Source of the DNA: Umezawaea beigongshangensis
GTDB taxonomy: Bacteria; Actinomycetota; Actinomycetes; Mycobacteriales; Pseudonocardiaceae
Direction: 5' to 3'
NCBI RefSeq assembly: GCF_016464305.1
Contig: NZ_JAEIOJ010000020.1
Coordinates: 1-52,457, forward strand
DNA length: 52,457 nucleotides
The position numbers and the translations under genes were made by a program. The notes beneath the pieces were generated by a model that was not told the origin of the DNA, ran no database searches, and saw only the letters and a program-made list of their open reading frames with translations. Shown one piece after another: positions 25,002-34,058 of the stretch; position 1 is the first letter of the stretch; each line of letters starts with the position of its first letter.

Positions 25002-25252
25002 CGACGTTCGGGGGCGTCGCCCCCGGGGCCACCAGCGGTCCGCACACGGAAGTCGAGCCCGTCGCGCGAGTCGTCACCGACGAGCGACCAGCAACTCGTC
25101 CTTCCCGTGCCAGGACTCGGCGCGGTGCGTGGCGACGAACCGGCCCCGCCGGGTTGCCGGGCTCTCCGACTGTTCGATCACCCGGAAGTGCCACCCGGCC
25201 CCTCCGCCTCGTGGTTCGATCGGGGCTTCACCGACGCGACGGGGGAGCACGG

Positions 25253-26110
25253 ATGTCGACGCAGTTTCCGGGAGACCGTTCGATTCCGCCCGAGGTGACG
25301 ATCGCGGCGGCCAGCAGAGGGCTGGGCCGGGTCACAGCGGTGCACCGGGTGCCGCACCGCGTGGGCACCGCCGAGGAGGCCGCGCGGGAGAAGCGTGCCG
25401 ATCGTCGCAACGGCCTGCTCCTCCTCGCCGTGATCGCCGGTCCTCTGGTCGTCGGCTTGCTCCTCGGGCTGGTGACCGGAAGCGTCGGGTTGGGCATCGG
25501 CGTGGGCGTGGTGCTGGCGCTCGTGGGTTGGGGCGCGGGCTTCTACTTCGCGAACCGGGGCGGCGACGCGGGCGGGGAAGAACGCGACCACGTCTACGTC
25601 TTCGGCGAGGGTTTCGCACTGCCGGCGAGGGAAGGGGTTCCCGCGCGCGCGTTCACCTGGGCCGACGTCGACGCCGTCCGCCGCGTCGTGACCGACAACC
25701 ACGTCAACGGCCAGTACGTCCTGACCGTCCACGTCTACGAGCTCGTGCTGGCGGACGGCGAACTGGTCGTCTTCCGGGGCACCGAACAGCCGGGCAGGAC
25801 GTCGCCCACCGACGTCCTCGAACTGGGCCCGCTGCTGCAGCGGGAAGTCTTCGACCGGCGACTGCCACCGGCGGTGGAAGCGATCGACGCGGGCCGGACC
25901 GTCACCTTCGGCGCACTGGCCCTGTCCGCGTCCGGCATCACCACCCCCGGTGGTCTCGTGCCGTGGAACGCGGTTCGAGACCTGTCGACCCGCGCGGGTC
26001 AGGTGGTGCTCGCCGCGGCGGGTGGCAGGCCGACGACCTACCCGATCGGCGACATCCCCAACTTCGAGGTCTTCTGGACGCTGGCGCAGAACCTGCGCGC
26101 ACAGCACTGA
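25253..26110 (+). CDS. DUF6585-like membrane protein
   Basis: 285 residues. A polar N-terminus of about 50 residues precedes two closely spaced helices (LLLLAVIAGPLVVGLLLGLV and VGLGIGVGVVLALVGWGAGF). The remaining 170 residues are a predicted cytoplasmic beta-rich domain with a PH-like look (VYVFGEGFALPAREG, FTWADVDAVRRVVTDNHVNG, LVPWNAVRDLSTRAGQVVL). I associate this plan with DUF6585 from memory; no function is known. The ATG has GGGGGAG upstream. It converges on the sugar dehydrogenase gene with 70 bp between. Confidence 0.75.
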   Translation: MSTQFPGDRSIPPEVTIAAASRGLGRVTAVHRVPHRVGTAEEAAREKRADRRNGLLLLAVIAGPLVVGLLLGLVTGSVGLGIGVGVVLALVGWGAGFYFANRGGDAGGEERDHVYVFGEGFALPAREGVPARAFTWADVDAVRRVVTDNHVNGQYVLTVHVYELVLADGELVVFRGTEQPGRTSPTDVLELGPLLQREVFDRRLPPAVEAIDAGRTVTFGALALSASGITTPGGLVPWNAVRDLSTRAGQVVLAAAGGRPTTYPIGDIPNFEVFWTLAQNLRAQH

Positions 26111-26180
26111 CCAGATCGGCCCGACCGATCGCCCGCGGCCGTCTGCGGAGCTCTTGCGGGTGCGGGGTGCCCGGGGCGTT

Positions 26181-27422
26181 TCAGCGGTTCGCCACCCCGC
26201 TCCCGGAGGCTGGCTCGACCCACTGGAACTGCACCCGGCTCAGCCATCCGGGGAGGTCGCTGAGCACGTACAGCTCGCCGTGCACGTCGGTGCCGATCGC
26301 GGTCGGCTGGGTGGGGAAGTTGCCGATCGTGGCGGACTCGTAGCCGCCGCCGGACTGGGGACGCACGGCGAACACACGGGTCGAGCAGTAGTCGCTCGCG
26401 ACGTAGGTCCCCCGCGCCTGCGGGGTCCGGGACCCGCGGTACACCACGCCGCCGGTCACCGAGCAGTTGTCGTTGTAGTGGTCGTACTCGAAGACCGGGT
26501 CGGTGTACCGCCCGCCCGACCGGCACTGCTGCGGGTCGAACACCGGGGTGCCCTCCCGGCAGGACCAGCCGAGGTTCGCCCCGCCCTGCCGCGGACGGAT
26601 GTGGTTGATCTCCTCCACCAGGCCCTGGCCGACGTCGCCGATCCACAGCGAGCCGTCGACCGGGTCGACGGAGAACCGCCACGGGTTGCGCAGCCCGTAG
26701 AGCCAGATCTCCGGCCGCGCGCCCGGCACGCGGACGAACGGGTTGTCGAAGGGCACGCAGTACGGATTCGCCCCGCAGGTGCGGTTGACGTCGATCCGCA
26801 CGATCTTGCCGAGCAGGGTGCCGAGGTCCTGACCGGCCTTGAACGGGTCGTTCGCGTGGCCGCCGTCGCCGAGGGACCAGTAGAGGTAGCCGTCGCGACC
26901 GAACGCCACCTGTCCGCCGTTGTGGTTGCCGTACTCCGCGTGCTCCTGGGTGAGCAGCACCTGCACCCGCTCGGGAGCGCCGATGGGCACTCGCGCCAGG
27001 GTCAGCGCGCCAGCGGGCAGGCTCGTGTAGGCCACGTAGAGGATTCCGGTCCGGGCGAAGTCCGGCGCGGGCGTGATGCCGAGGAGGCCGCGCTCGTTGT
27101 CCGACGGGTCGATCCGGTCGGTCAGGTCGAGCACCGGCTCGGCCGCCAGGCCGGTGTCCGGGTGGTAGGCGCGGACGGTGCCCTCCTTCTCCGCGATCAG
27201 CATCCGCCCGTCCGGCAGCCCGGTGATCGCGATCGGGCGCCGCAGACCGGACGCCACCCGTTCTGACACCACGGTCAGCTCGGTGAGCGGTACCGCGCGG
27301 GTGTGGGACGTGCCGGCCGCGGCGCTGCCGCTCACCAGCACCGAGGGCAGCAGGAACGCGGACAGGACCGGGATGAGCAGGCCGGCCAGCAGGGTGACCG
27401 GGCGACAACGCCGTCGCGACAT
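26181..27422 (-). CDS. Secreted PQQ-dependent aldose/sorbosone dehydrogenase (GSDH family)
   Basis: 413 residues. The signal peptide is RRRCRPVTLLAGLLIPVLSA plus more hydrophobic residues, ending near SAAAGT. The mature part is a six-bladed propeller: LRRPIAITGLPDGRMLIAEKEG, LLGITPAPDF, EHAEYGNHNGGQVAFGRDGYLYWSLGDGGH, LYGLRNPWRFSVDP, and IGDVGQGLVEEINHI. The His in EYGNHNGGQ matches the catalytic base position of soluble PQQ glucose dehydrogenase. Six cysteines suggest disulfides, as suits an extracellular enzyme. It would oxidise sugars outside the cell. The ATG at 27422 has GAGGAG upstream, and a perfect CebR box lies 38 bp before it. Confidence 0.9.
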   Translation of the reverse strand: MSRRRCRPVTLLAGLLIPVLSAFLLPSVLVSGSAAAGTSHTRAVPLTELTVVSERVASGLRRPIAITGLPDGRMLIAEKEGTVRAYHPDTGLAAEPVLDLTDRIDPSDNERGLLGITPAPDFARTGILYVAYTSLPAGALTLARVPIGAPERVQVLLTQEHAEYGNHNGGQVAFGRDGYLYWSLGDGGHANDPFKAGQDLGTLLGKIVRIDVNRTCGANPYCVPFDNPFVRVPGARPEIWLYGLRNPWRFSVDPVDGSLWIGDVGQGLVEEINHIRPRQGGANLGWSCREGTPVFDPQQCRSGGRYTDPVFEYDHYNDNCSVTGGVVYRGSRTPQARGTYVASDYCSTRVFAVRPQSGGGYESATIGNFPTQPTAIGTDVHGELYVLSDLPGWLSRVQFQWVEPASGSGVANR

Positions 27423-27459
27423 GGTTCGGCTCCTCGAGCAGGGTGTGGAGGACACTTTC

Positions 27460-27473
27460 TGGGAGCGCTCCCA
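27460..27473. promoter_or_regulatory. CebR box (cello-oligosaccharide-responsive operator)
   Basis: The 14-bp perfect palindrome TGGGAGCGCTCCCA equals the known binding site of CebR, the LacI-family repressor of cellulose utilisation in streptomycetes. It stands 38 bp upstream of the sugar dehydrogenase ATG, a position that would block transcription. Confidence 0.85.
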
Positions 27474-27976
27474 ACCGTACAGCGGCCTTCCGGCTACATC
27501 TAGCCGCCGTCTTGACGCCGCATCGTCATCGCAGTTGTGCGGGCTCCTGCTCCGAAAGGAGGCCACCGAGTCCCCTCGTGTCGCAGCGCACGCTGCTCGT
27601 CGCAGGAGACCTCCGCGGACCGCACCTTCGACGACGTTCCTTACCCGGCTTGGAAGTGCTTCCCCGATTCCGTCGTGCACTGCGCATCGACGGCGAAGCC
27701 CGTCAGCGAAGTGCCGGAGAACTCGGCTGTCGACGTGACGACGCCCGCGCGCTCGGACCTCCGGCCGTCGAACGGCCGGGGACGGCCGTACGGCCCTGAC
27801 GAGCCGGGGAAGCGGGCGGTCCGGGACTGCGGTGGAGTTCGAGCAGGGCGAGGGCCCGCAGGTCGCCACGGGACCGGTCCACACCGAAGTCGCACCACCG
27901 GAAGCCGAAGGGGGCGTGTCGACCGAGGGCACGCCGACTACGGTGTGCCCGTCGCCGTGTCCAAGAGTGTCAAGGG
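27474..27976. other. Intergenic interval without a recognisable gene
   Basis: About 500 bp. Codon bias is weak in all frames and no product matches a known family. An 8-bp hairpin (CCGGCCGT/ACGGCCGG, 27761-27779) is the only structure noted. Confidence 0.5.
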
Positions 27977-28960
27977 GTGTGGGTCTTGTCAGGTGCAACG
28001 CGTGCGGAGAAGTCGATCGCGCGCCTGGGGCCTCGGCACCCGGTGGCCGCCGTCGCCACGGTTTCGCCCGCCGGGACCTCGGTGGCGAGCGTGGGCGCAT
28101 CCGTCGACGCCGACTTCGAGATCGGCTCGATCTCCAAGGGGATCACCGGCCTGCTCTACGTCGACGCGCGAGAACGCGGCGAGGTCGGGCCGTCCACCAC
28201 GCTGGGCGACCTGCTGCCGCTGGACGGCACCCCGGTGGCGGGCGTGACGCTGTCCTCCATCACCACCCACCGCTCGGGCCTGCCGAGGCTGCCCGCCGCG
28301 GCCTCTCCACTGCGCAGGTCGCTGGGACTGTGGCTGCACGGCACGAACCCGTACGGCGACACGCTCGACCAGTTGCTCGTCCAGGCACGTGGCGTGCGCC
28401 CCGGCCCACCCCGCCCCCGCTACTCCAACCTGGGCTTCCAGCTCCTGGGGCACGCCCTGGCGAGCGCCGCCGACACGACGTTCCAGGGCCTGCTCCAGGA
28501 GCGGGTCGCCACTCCGCTGGGCCTGGACGTGTTCTACGCGCCCGCCACCCCGACCGACCTGCGACCCGCCGCGCTCACCGGCACCACCAAGCGGGGCCGG
28601 AAGCGTCAGCCGTGGACGGGTGAAGCGCTGGGACCGGCCGGAGGCGTCCGCGCGCGCATCGGGGACATGGCCCGCCTCACCGCCGCGCTCCTCGACGGCT
28701 CGGCCCCCGGCACCGCCGCCCTGCACCCCACCGAGAACTTCACCGGCCGGGTGGTGCGCATCGGCGCGGCGTGGATCACGATCGAGCGCAACGGCCGTGC
28801 CGTCACGTGGCACGACGGCGGCACCGGCGGCTTCCACAGCTGGCTGGGCCTGGACCGCGCGGCCGGTACCGCGGTGGTCCTCCTCACCGCGACCGCGATC
28901 TCGGTGGACCAGCTCGGTTTCGCCCTGCTCGGGCAGCTGACCGAGGAAGAAGGCCGCTGA
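27977..28960 (+). CDS. Beta-lactamase-fold serine hydrolase (class C / esterase type)
   Basis: 327 residues. The catalytic motifs of the family are all present: SxxK in EIGSISKGITGLL (Ser51, Lys54), YxN in RYSNLGFQLLGHAL (Tyr149 to Asn151) and HxG in TWHDGGTGGFHSWLG. Members include esterases, D-aminopeptidases and penicillin-binding-like enzymes. No signal peptide is seen, so it appears cytoplasmic, which argues against cell-wall work and for an esterase or peptidase. The start is uncertain: GTG 27977 gives MWVLSGATR, whereas TTG 27986 has a better-spaced AAGGGG site. It is unrelated in position to the broken serine hydrolase at 8514. Confidence 0.85.
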   Translation: MWVLSGATRAEKSIARLGPRHPVAAVATVSPAGTSVASVGASVDADFEIGSISKGITGLLYVDARERGEVGPSTTLGDLLPLDGTPVAGVTLSSITTHRSGLPRLPAAASPLRRSLGLWLHGTNPYGDTLDQLLVQARGVRPGPPRPRYSNLGFQLLGHALASAADTTFQGLLQERVATPLGLDVFYAPATPTDLRPAALTGTTKRGRKRQPWTGEALGPAGGVRARIGDMARLTAALLDGSAPGTAALHPTENFTGRVVRIGAAWITIERNGRAVTWHDGGTGGFHSWLGLDRAAGTAVVLLTATAISVDQLGFALLGQLTEEEGR

Positions 28961-28988
28961 CCGACCGCCGCCGCCCGGCACGAAGGCG

Positions 28989-29360
28989 GTGGCAGCCGGG
29001 CGGCTGTCCGACCCGGGGGCCGAGCCGGTTCGTGATGGTGCGCGTGCCGGGGGACGGGTGGCGATCTCCTTCCCGCCACCCGAGCGTCGCCGCACCGCCC
29101 CGCAGGTGCTGCTGCGGCTGTGCGCCCTCGTGCTGAACGAGGACGGCGTGGACCTGCGCGGGGTCGGACCGGCGGAAGAGTCGACGGCGTCAGGGATCGC
29201 GGTGCACGGCGCCTTCGGCCGGGACGGTGCCGCCATCGCGTTCGCGTGCCGGTGGGCGCGGGAACGCGATGACGGCACCGAACTCGACCTGCGATCAGCG
29301 CGAGCACGAGTTCCAGGACCGCCGTGGTCCTCCGGAGAGCCGGACGGGGCAGCCGGGTGA
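28989..29360 (+). CDS. Possible small hypothetical protein
   Basis: A 123-codon frame that keeps strong G/C preference at third positions through its middle (VAISFPPPERRRTAPQVLL, LCALVLNEDGVDLRGVG, GIAVHGAFGRDGAAIAFACRW). It lies on the same strand 28 bp after the serine hydrolase. No family is recognised, and the first 25 and last 20 codons look less gene-like. It could be an intact small gene or a remnant. It fills most of the gap before the dehydratase. Confidence 0.35.
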   Translation: MAAGRLSDPGAEPVRDGARAGGRVAISFPPPERRRTAPQVLLRLCALVLNEDGVDLRGVGPAEESTASGIAVHGAFGRDGAAIAFACRWARERDDGTELDLRSARARVPGPPWSSGEPDGAAG

Positions 29361-29369
29361 TCGGCTCCG

Positions 29370-30527
29370 CTACTCGAACACCCCGTAGCCCGCGACGGCG
29401 TGCGCCCGGACGCCGTCCATGTCGAGCTCCACGCCGATGCCGGGAGTGTCGGGAAGCGTGATGTAGCCGTCCTTGACGATCGAGCCGCTCCCGTCGGGGG
29501 CGTGGACGTAGCTGTCCCACACCGCGCGCTCCTCGAGGGCGTGCCACTCCAGGACGAAGAAGTTGGAGATCGCTCCGCACTGGTGCGACGTGGCCATCGT
29601 GCCCAGCGGCGTCGACACCAGGTGCGGTGCGAAGGGGATGTAGTGCAGCTCCGCGAGGTTGGCGATCTTCTTGGCCTCGGCGAGCCCACCGCACTTCGGC
29701 ACGTCCGGCTCGACGACGTCCACGGCGCCGCGTTCGAGCAGCTCGCGGAATCCCCACCGCAGGTAGAGGTTCTCGCCCGCGCAGATCGGCGTGCGGGTCT
29801 GCGCGCGCACCCGCACCAGCGCGTCGACGTTCTCCGCCGGCAGCGGCTCCTCCAGCCACATGAGGTGGAACGGCTCGAGCTCCCACGAGATCCGGCACGC
29901 GCTCGGCACGTCGTACCGGGCGTGCAGGTCGATGGCCAGATCGACGTCCGGTCCGATCGCTTCCCGGACGGCCGCTACGCGCTCGACCATCGATCGCAGC
30001 TCGGCTGCGTTGATCGTGTGGTTGAAGACGTCGGACTTGGCGGGGTGGTGCAGGTCGTCGATGTCGAACTTGATGGCGGTGAAGCCTTCGGCGACCATCC
30101 GCTGGGCTCGGTCGACGCACCCGGCGATCGAGCCCGCCGGGTCGTCGCCGTCGCCGCAGTCGGCGTAGAGACGGATCCGGTCGCGGAACTTGCCGCCGAG
30201 CAACCGGTAGACCGGCTGGCCCGCGGCTTTGCCCGCGAGGTCCCACAGCGCGAGCTCGATCCCGGACAGCGCGATCACGAACACCCCGCCCTGGGAACCC
30301 GCGAAGACACTGCTGCGGCGCAGTTTCTCCCAGCACCGCTCGACGTTGCGCGGGTCCTCGCCGATCAGCAGGGGAGTCAGAAAGTCGATCATTCCGACGA
30401 CGGCGCCTGCGCCGGCGTCGGGATTGGCCTCGCCGAACCCGCTGAGGCCCTCGTCGGTGTCGATCCGAACCAGGGTGGCCTGACCGTGGTAGGCCACCAC
30501 CGCCGTCGTGACGTTCACGATCCGCAT
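29370..30527 (-). CDS. Enolase-superfamily acid-sugar dehydratase (mandelate racemase-like)
   Basis: 385 residues. The N-terminal capping domain is followed by a barrel with superfamily residues: AIKFDID (Lys153 with Asp155), metal ligands Asp200 (LAIDLHARYD), Glu226 (WLEEPL) and Glu252 (CAGENLYLRWGF), and His302 (FAPHLVSTPLG) as probable base. The His202 after Asp200 also points to acid-sugar dehydratases. It would dehydrate a sugar acid to a 2-keto-3-deoxy acid. The neighbours (GntR regulator, dehydrogenase, sugar ABC importer, RraA-like aldolase) form a complete uptake and degradation set. Exact substrate cannot be read. ATG 30527; divergent from the GntR gene by 72 bp. Confidence 0.88.
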   Translation of the reverse strand: MRIVNVTTAVVAYHGQATLVRIDTDEGLSGFGEANPDAGAGAVVGMIDFLTPLLIGEDPRNVERCWEKLRRSSVFAGSQGGVFVIALSGIELALWDLAGKAAGQPVYRLLGGKFRDRIRLYADCGDGDDPAGSIAGCVDRAQRMVAEGFTAIKFDIDDLHHPAKSDVFNHTINAAELRSMVERVAAVREAIGPDVDLAIDLHARYDVPSACRISWELEPFHLMWLEEPLPAENVDALVRVRAQTRTPICAGENLYLRWGFRELLERGAVDVVEPDVPKCGGLAEAKKIANLAELHYIPFAPHLVSTPLGTMATSHQCGAISNFFVLEWHALEERAVWDSYVHAPDGSGSIVKDGYITLPDTPGIGVELDMDGVRAHAVAGYGVFE

Positions 30528-30580
30528 TGCTCTCCCGCCGCCGGGTTGTGCACATGAACGGACTGTCGCGAGAATCAACT

Positions 30581-30600
30581 TGTCATATAAGCTGATGACA
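30581..30600. promoter_or_regulatory. GntR operator and probable leaderless promoter
   Basis: The dyad TGTCAT-N8-ATGACA lies directly at the GntR gene start, in the 72-bp divergent gap. A -10 element TATAAG (30586-30591) within it puts the transcript start near the ATG at 30600, implying leaderless mRNA and autoregulation. Confidence 0.6.
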
Positions 30601-31343
30601 TGCAAAGGAGGCAGGAGTCTCCGGACGCCGTCAAGATCCGTACTCTCCCGGTGCAGGTGGCGGCACACCTGACCCGGCGCATCGTCAGCGGTGACGTCGA
30701 GGACGGCCGGGCTCCGTCGGAGCTCGACATCTCCCAGGAGTTCGGGGTGTCCCGCGTCGTGGCGCGGGAGACGCTCAAGATCCTCGCCTCCCTCGACGTC
30801 GTCGACGTCGCGCAGGGCCGCCGCGTCGTCGTGCGCCCCCGCGCGGAGTGGGACTACCTGAGCCCGTTGCTGATCGAGTGGCTGCCCGCGGAGATCGTCG
30901 GCGAGCTGTTGCAGGAGCTGCACCAGACGCGCGTGCTGCTCGAGCCCGAACTCGCCGCGATGGCCGCGCTCAGCATCACCGACGAGACGCTGGAGCGGCT
31001 CGGGGACGAGATCGACCGCATGTCGGCGCTGGAGGCGGACCCCGACGCCTACCTCGAGGTCGACCACGAGTTCCACATGGAGATCTGCCGGGCGGCGGAC
31101 AACCGCATCCTCGACCGGATCATGTACTCCGCCCGCTGGCTCGGCACGGCCAGCCGACGCATCACCAACGAGGCGCCGGCCGCGCTGCGCAAGGCCACCG
31201 CCGACCACGCGGAGATCTACGAGGCGCTCGTGGCGCGCGACCCGGAGGGTGCCCGCGCGGCGATGCGCAAGCACCTGCGCAACAACTCCACGCTCCTCGC
31301 GGAGAAGGAGCAGCGGACCGAGCGAGCCGCCCGGCGGCGCTAG
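30600..31343 (+). CDS. GntR-family (FadR/FCD) regulator
   Basis: 247 residues. The N-terminal winged helix has LPVQVAAHLTRRIVSGDVEDG and ISQEFGVSRVVARETLKILASLDVV. The C-terminal FCD domain shows the metal-binding pattern: EVDHEFHMEICRAADN and TADHAEIYEALVARDPEGARAAMRKHL, with Asp and His ligands. FCD regulators commonly sense sugar acids or other organic acids, matching the divergent dehydratase. A strong AAAGGAGG lies inside codons 2-4 rather than upstream, so initiation is probably leaderless at this ATG. It begins the plus-strand row of catabolic genes. Confidence 0.92.
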   Translation: MQRRQESPDAVKIRTLPVQVAAHLTRRIVSGDVEDGRAPSELDISQEFGVSRVVARETLKILASLDVVDVAQGRRVVVRPRAEWDYLSPLLIEWLPAEIVGELLQELHQTRVLLEPELAAMAALSITDETLERLGDEIDRMSALEADPDAYLEVDHEFHMEICRAADNRILDRIMYSARWLGTASRRITNEAPAALRKATADHAEIYEALVARDPEGARAAMRKHLRNNSTLLAEKEQRTERAARRR

Positions 31344-31391
31344 GGCACTGCACGACCGAGATCCGGAACCGATGACGAGGACGGACGAGGC

Positions 31392-32540
31392 ATGGCAGCA
31401 CCTGCGATCCCGCAGATCCGGCTGGGGCTGATCGGCACCGGACTCGCGGTCGAGAAGCTGCACTGGCCGGCGTTGCGCCAGCTCGCCGATCGGTACGTGG
31501 TCACCGCGTTCACCGACCGGTCCGCCGAGCAGAGCAAGCGGTTCGCCGAGTACAGCGGGACCGGTCCAGCACGGGCCACCGCCGACCGGGCCGCGTTGCT
31601 GGCCCGCGACGACGTGGACGCCGTGCTGATCTCGGTGCCGATCCCGCACCTGTACGAGGTGGCGCGCGACTCGCTCGTGGCCGGCAAGGACGTGCTCTGC
31701 GAGAAGCCGACCGGCGTCGACGCCGAGCAGGCCGCGGACTTCCTCGCACTGGCGGCCGCACATCCGGACCGCACCTTCGTGGTGGGGGAGAACTTCTTCT
31801 ACCGCGACGACCTGCGCTACGCCCGCGCACTGCTCGACGACGGCGCGATCGGTCGTCCGCACCTGATGGCGTGGCGGCACGCAGGCCAGATGGTGCCCCG
31901 CGAGGGCAGGTTCACCGGCACGCCGTGGCGGCAGCGGCCGCAGTACCGCGGCGGCGTGCACCTCGACGCCGGCGTGCACCACATCGCCCAGATCCGGCTG
32001 CTCTGCGGTGACGTCGCACGGGTGCACGGTGCCGTGCAGGCGGCCAACCGCACGATGGACGCACCGTCGGACCTCACGCTCAACCTCGTCTTCACCGGAG
32101 GTGCCATCGGCAACTACACCGCGGTCTACTCCGAGATCCCGGTGCCGCCCGAGCCCGACGACATGCGGCTGTACGGCACCGAGGGCGTGCTCGTGCTCGA
32201 CGGATCGGGGGCGGAGCGCCGCGTGACGTGCAGCAGCTCCGACGCCACCACCCGCACGACGGTCTTCCGCGGTATCGACAACGGCTACCGCGCGGAGCTC
32301 GTCGACTTCGCCGACGCCGTGCAGTTCGGAGTGCGGCCGGTCGGCAGCGTCGCGCAGAGCGTGGCCAACGCGATGGTCGTCCAGCGAGCTCTCGACTCCG
32401 CGGAACGCGCGGCCGCACTGGCGCTCGACCCCGTGCCCGGCGCGGGCCCGGTACCGCTGTGGCGGCCCCGCGGCTCGACCGGGCTGTTCGACGGACTACC
32501 AGGACAACGCATCAGCAGTTCGGCGTCCTTCGCCGCATGA
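31392..32540 (+). CDS. Gfo/Idh/MocA-family oxidoreductase
   Basis: 382 residues. N-terminal Rossmann motif LGLIGTGLAVEKLHWPAL, then ISVPIPHLYEVARDSLVAGKDVLCEKPTG, where EKP carries the family's catalytic Lys. The C-terminal alpha/beta domain has GGVHLDAGVHHIAQIRLLCGD, with the conserved Asp and His. It oxidises or reduces a sugar or sugar acid with NAD(P). GACGAGG precedes the ATG closely. It follows the GntR gene by 48 bp and leads into the ABC transporter genes, so it belongs to the same uptake and degradation unit. Confidence 0.92.
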   Translation: MAAPAIPQIRLGLIGTGLAVEKLHWPALRQLADRYVVTAFTDRSAEQSKRFAEYSGTGPARATADRAALLARDDVDAVLISVPIPHLYEVARDSLVAGKDVLCEKPTGVDAEQAADFLALAAAHPDRTFVVGENFFYRDDLRYARALLDDGAIGRPHLMAWRHAGQMVPREGRFTGTPWRQRPQYRGGVHLDAGVHHIAQIRLLCGDVARVHGAVQAANRTMDAPSDLTLNLVFTGGAIGNYTAVYSEIPVPPEPDDMRLYGTEGVLVLDGSGAERRVTCSSSDATTRTTVFRGIDNGYRAELVDFADAVQFGVRPVGSVAQSVANAMVVQRALDSAERAAALALDPVPGAGPVPLWRPRGSTGLFDGLPGQRISSSASFAA

Positions 32541-32636
32541 ACGACCCGGCAGCGCGGCACTCGCCCCGCTGTCCCGCCGGTTGCAACGTTGCCCCGTCGG
32601 TACGCGTCCGCTCGATCGGACGCGAAAGGAGTGGTC

Positions 32637-34058
32637 ATGGAAGAGAAGACGGACTTGTCGAGGCGCACGTTCCTCGGGGTGAGCGCGCTGAGCGTGCTCG
32701 GGCTCGCCGGGTGCGGGAGCGGCCCCGCCGCACCGCAGGTCGACGTCCAGGTGCCTCAGGCGCTGCTCGACCAAGCGGTCCCGCTCCGCGGCGGGTCGGT
32801 GGGAATGCTTTCGCAGAAGCTGTACTCGGAGACCGCCAACGAGGCGCTGGACACGTCGTTGCAGGCGTTCGCTCAGGCCACCGGCACCACGATCCGCAAC
32901 GACCTGGTCTCCGGCGACGCCGGAGACATGGTCGCGAAGATGGACGCCGAGGTGAAGGCGGGCACCAGCCGCGATCTGGCCTTCGTGAGCGACCTGCGGT
33001 TCGTCGGCCAGCTCCACAACCTCGGCCACCTCACCGACGTCACCGACGTGGTCGAGGAGATGCGCGTCCTCTACGGGGAGCCCGCGACGGAGGCGGCCAA
33101 CTTCTGCGTGTTCGACGGGCGCTGGTACGCGATCCCGTACCACTTCATCGCGACCGGGATGTACCTGCGCAAGGACTGGTACGAGGAGAAGGGTCTCCCG
33201 CTCAAGCCCCACTACACGTGGGAGGAGCTGCGCGACAACGCGTTGGAGGTCTCGGACCCGGCGAAACGGCGCTTCGGCTGGGGTCTCACGGTGAACCGCT
33301 CCGGCGACGCCAACGGCTTCATCGCGAACGTCGTCAACACCTACGGCGGGGCGATCGCGGACAACACCGGCACGAAGGTGGTGTTCAACTCTCCGGAGAC
33401 CGTCGCGGCCGTCGAGTTCATCGGCGACGTCTACACGAACCCGAAGTACGCGCCGATGCTGCCACCGGGGGTCGGAAGCTGGACCGACTCCAGCAACAAC
33501 GAGAGCTGGCTGGCCCAGATCGTGGGGCTCACGCTCAACCAGTACAGCGTCTACGCCGACTCGAAGACCAAGAACAACCCGGTCTACGCCAACACGCACC
33601 CGTTCAACGGCGCCACCGGACCGGCTATCGACCGGCCGCTCGCCTACGGCCAGTCCAACTCGTTCGTCGTGTTCAAGGGAGCGAAGAACCCCGACCTCGC
33701 CACGCTGGTGGCGAAGTTCATGGCCGGCGGGAGCGCACTGCTCGGTGTCGCGAAGGGAGCACCGTGCCTGGTCAACCCGGCGTGGGACGAGGTGTGGGAC
33801 TCCGACCCGTACTACACCAGCGGTGACCCGGCCTTCGCCGCGCTGCGGGAGCAGACCCGCGCGCCGCTCCCGCTGACCACCACCACCGGCTACGCGTTCC
33901 CCCAGGCTCCGAGCCCCGGCGAGCAGGCCGCCACCGCCGCCTACCTGCTGACCGACATGATGCAGTCGGTCATCCAGGGCACCCGGCCGGCCGAGGCCGT
34001 CGCCTCGACCCACGACCGGATCGTCCAGGTCTTCGAGCAGCAGGGCTACGAGCAGTGA
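32637..34058 (+). CDS. ABC sugar-binding lipoprotein (family 1 solute-binding protein)
   Basis: 473 residues. The N-terminus has both a twin-arginine motif (LSRRTFLGVSALSV) and a lipobox (GLAGC, Cys26), so it appears to be a Tat-exported lipoprotein. The mature protein has the carbohydrate-binding type plan: QAFAQATGTTIRNDLV, DLAFVSDLRFVGQL, RWYAIPYHFIATGMYLRKDWYEEKG, and a C-terminal helix region ending EQQGYEQ. A strong AAAGGAG is at 32625-32631. The permease gene overlaps its stop by 4 bp. The ligand is probably the sugar acid, or an oligomer of it, handled by the neighbouring enzymes. Confidence 0.92.
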   Translation: MEEKTDLSRRTFLGVSALSVLGLAGCGSGPAAPQVDVQVPQALLDQAVPLRGGSVGMLSQKLYSETANEALDTSLQAFAQATGTTIRNDLVSGDAGDMVAKMDAEVKAGTSRDLAFVSDLRFVGQLHNLGHLTDVTDVVEEMRVLYGEPATEAANFCVFDGRWYAIPYHFIATGMYLRKDWYEEKGLPLKPHYTWEELRDNALEVSDPAKRRFGWGLTVNRSGDANGFIANVVNTYGGAIADNTGTKVVFNSPETVAAVEFIGDVYTNPKYAPMLPPGVGSWTDSSNNESWLAQIVGLTLNQYSVYADSKTKNNPVYANTHPFNGATGPAIDRPLAYGQSNSFVVFKGAKNPDLATLVAKFMAGGSALLGVAKGAPCLVNPAWDEVWDSDPYYTSGDPAFAALREQTRAPLPLTTTTGYAFPQAPSPGEQAATAAYLLTDMMQSVIQGTRPAEAVASTHDRIVQVFEQQGYEQ

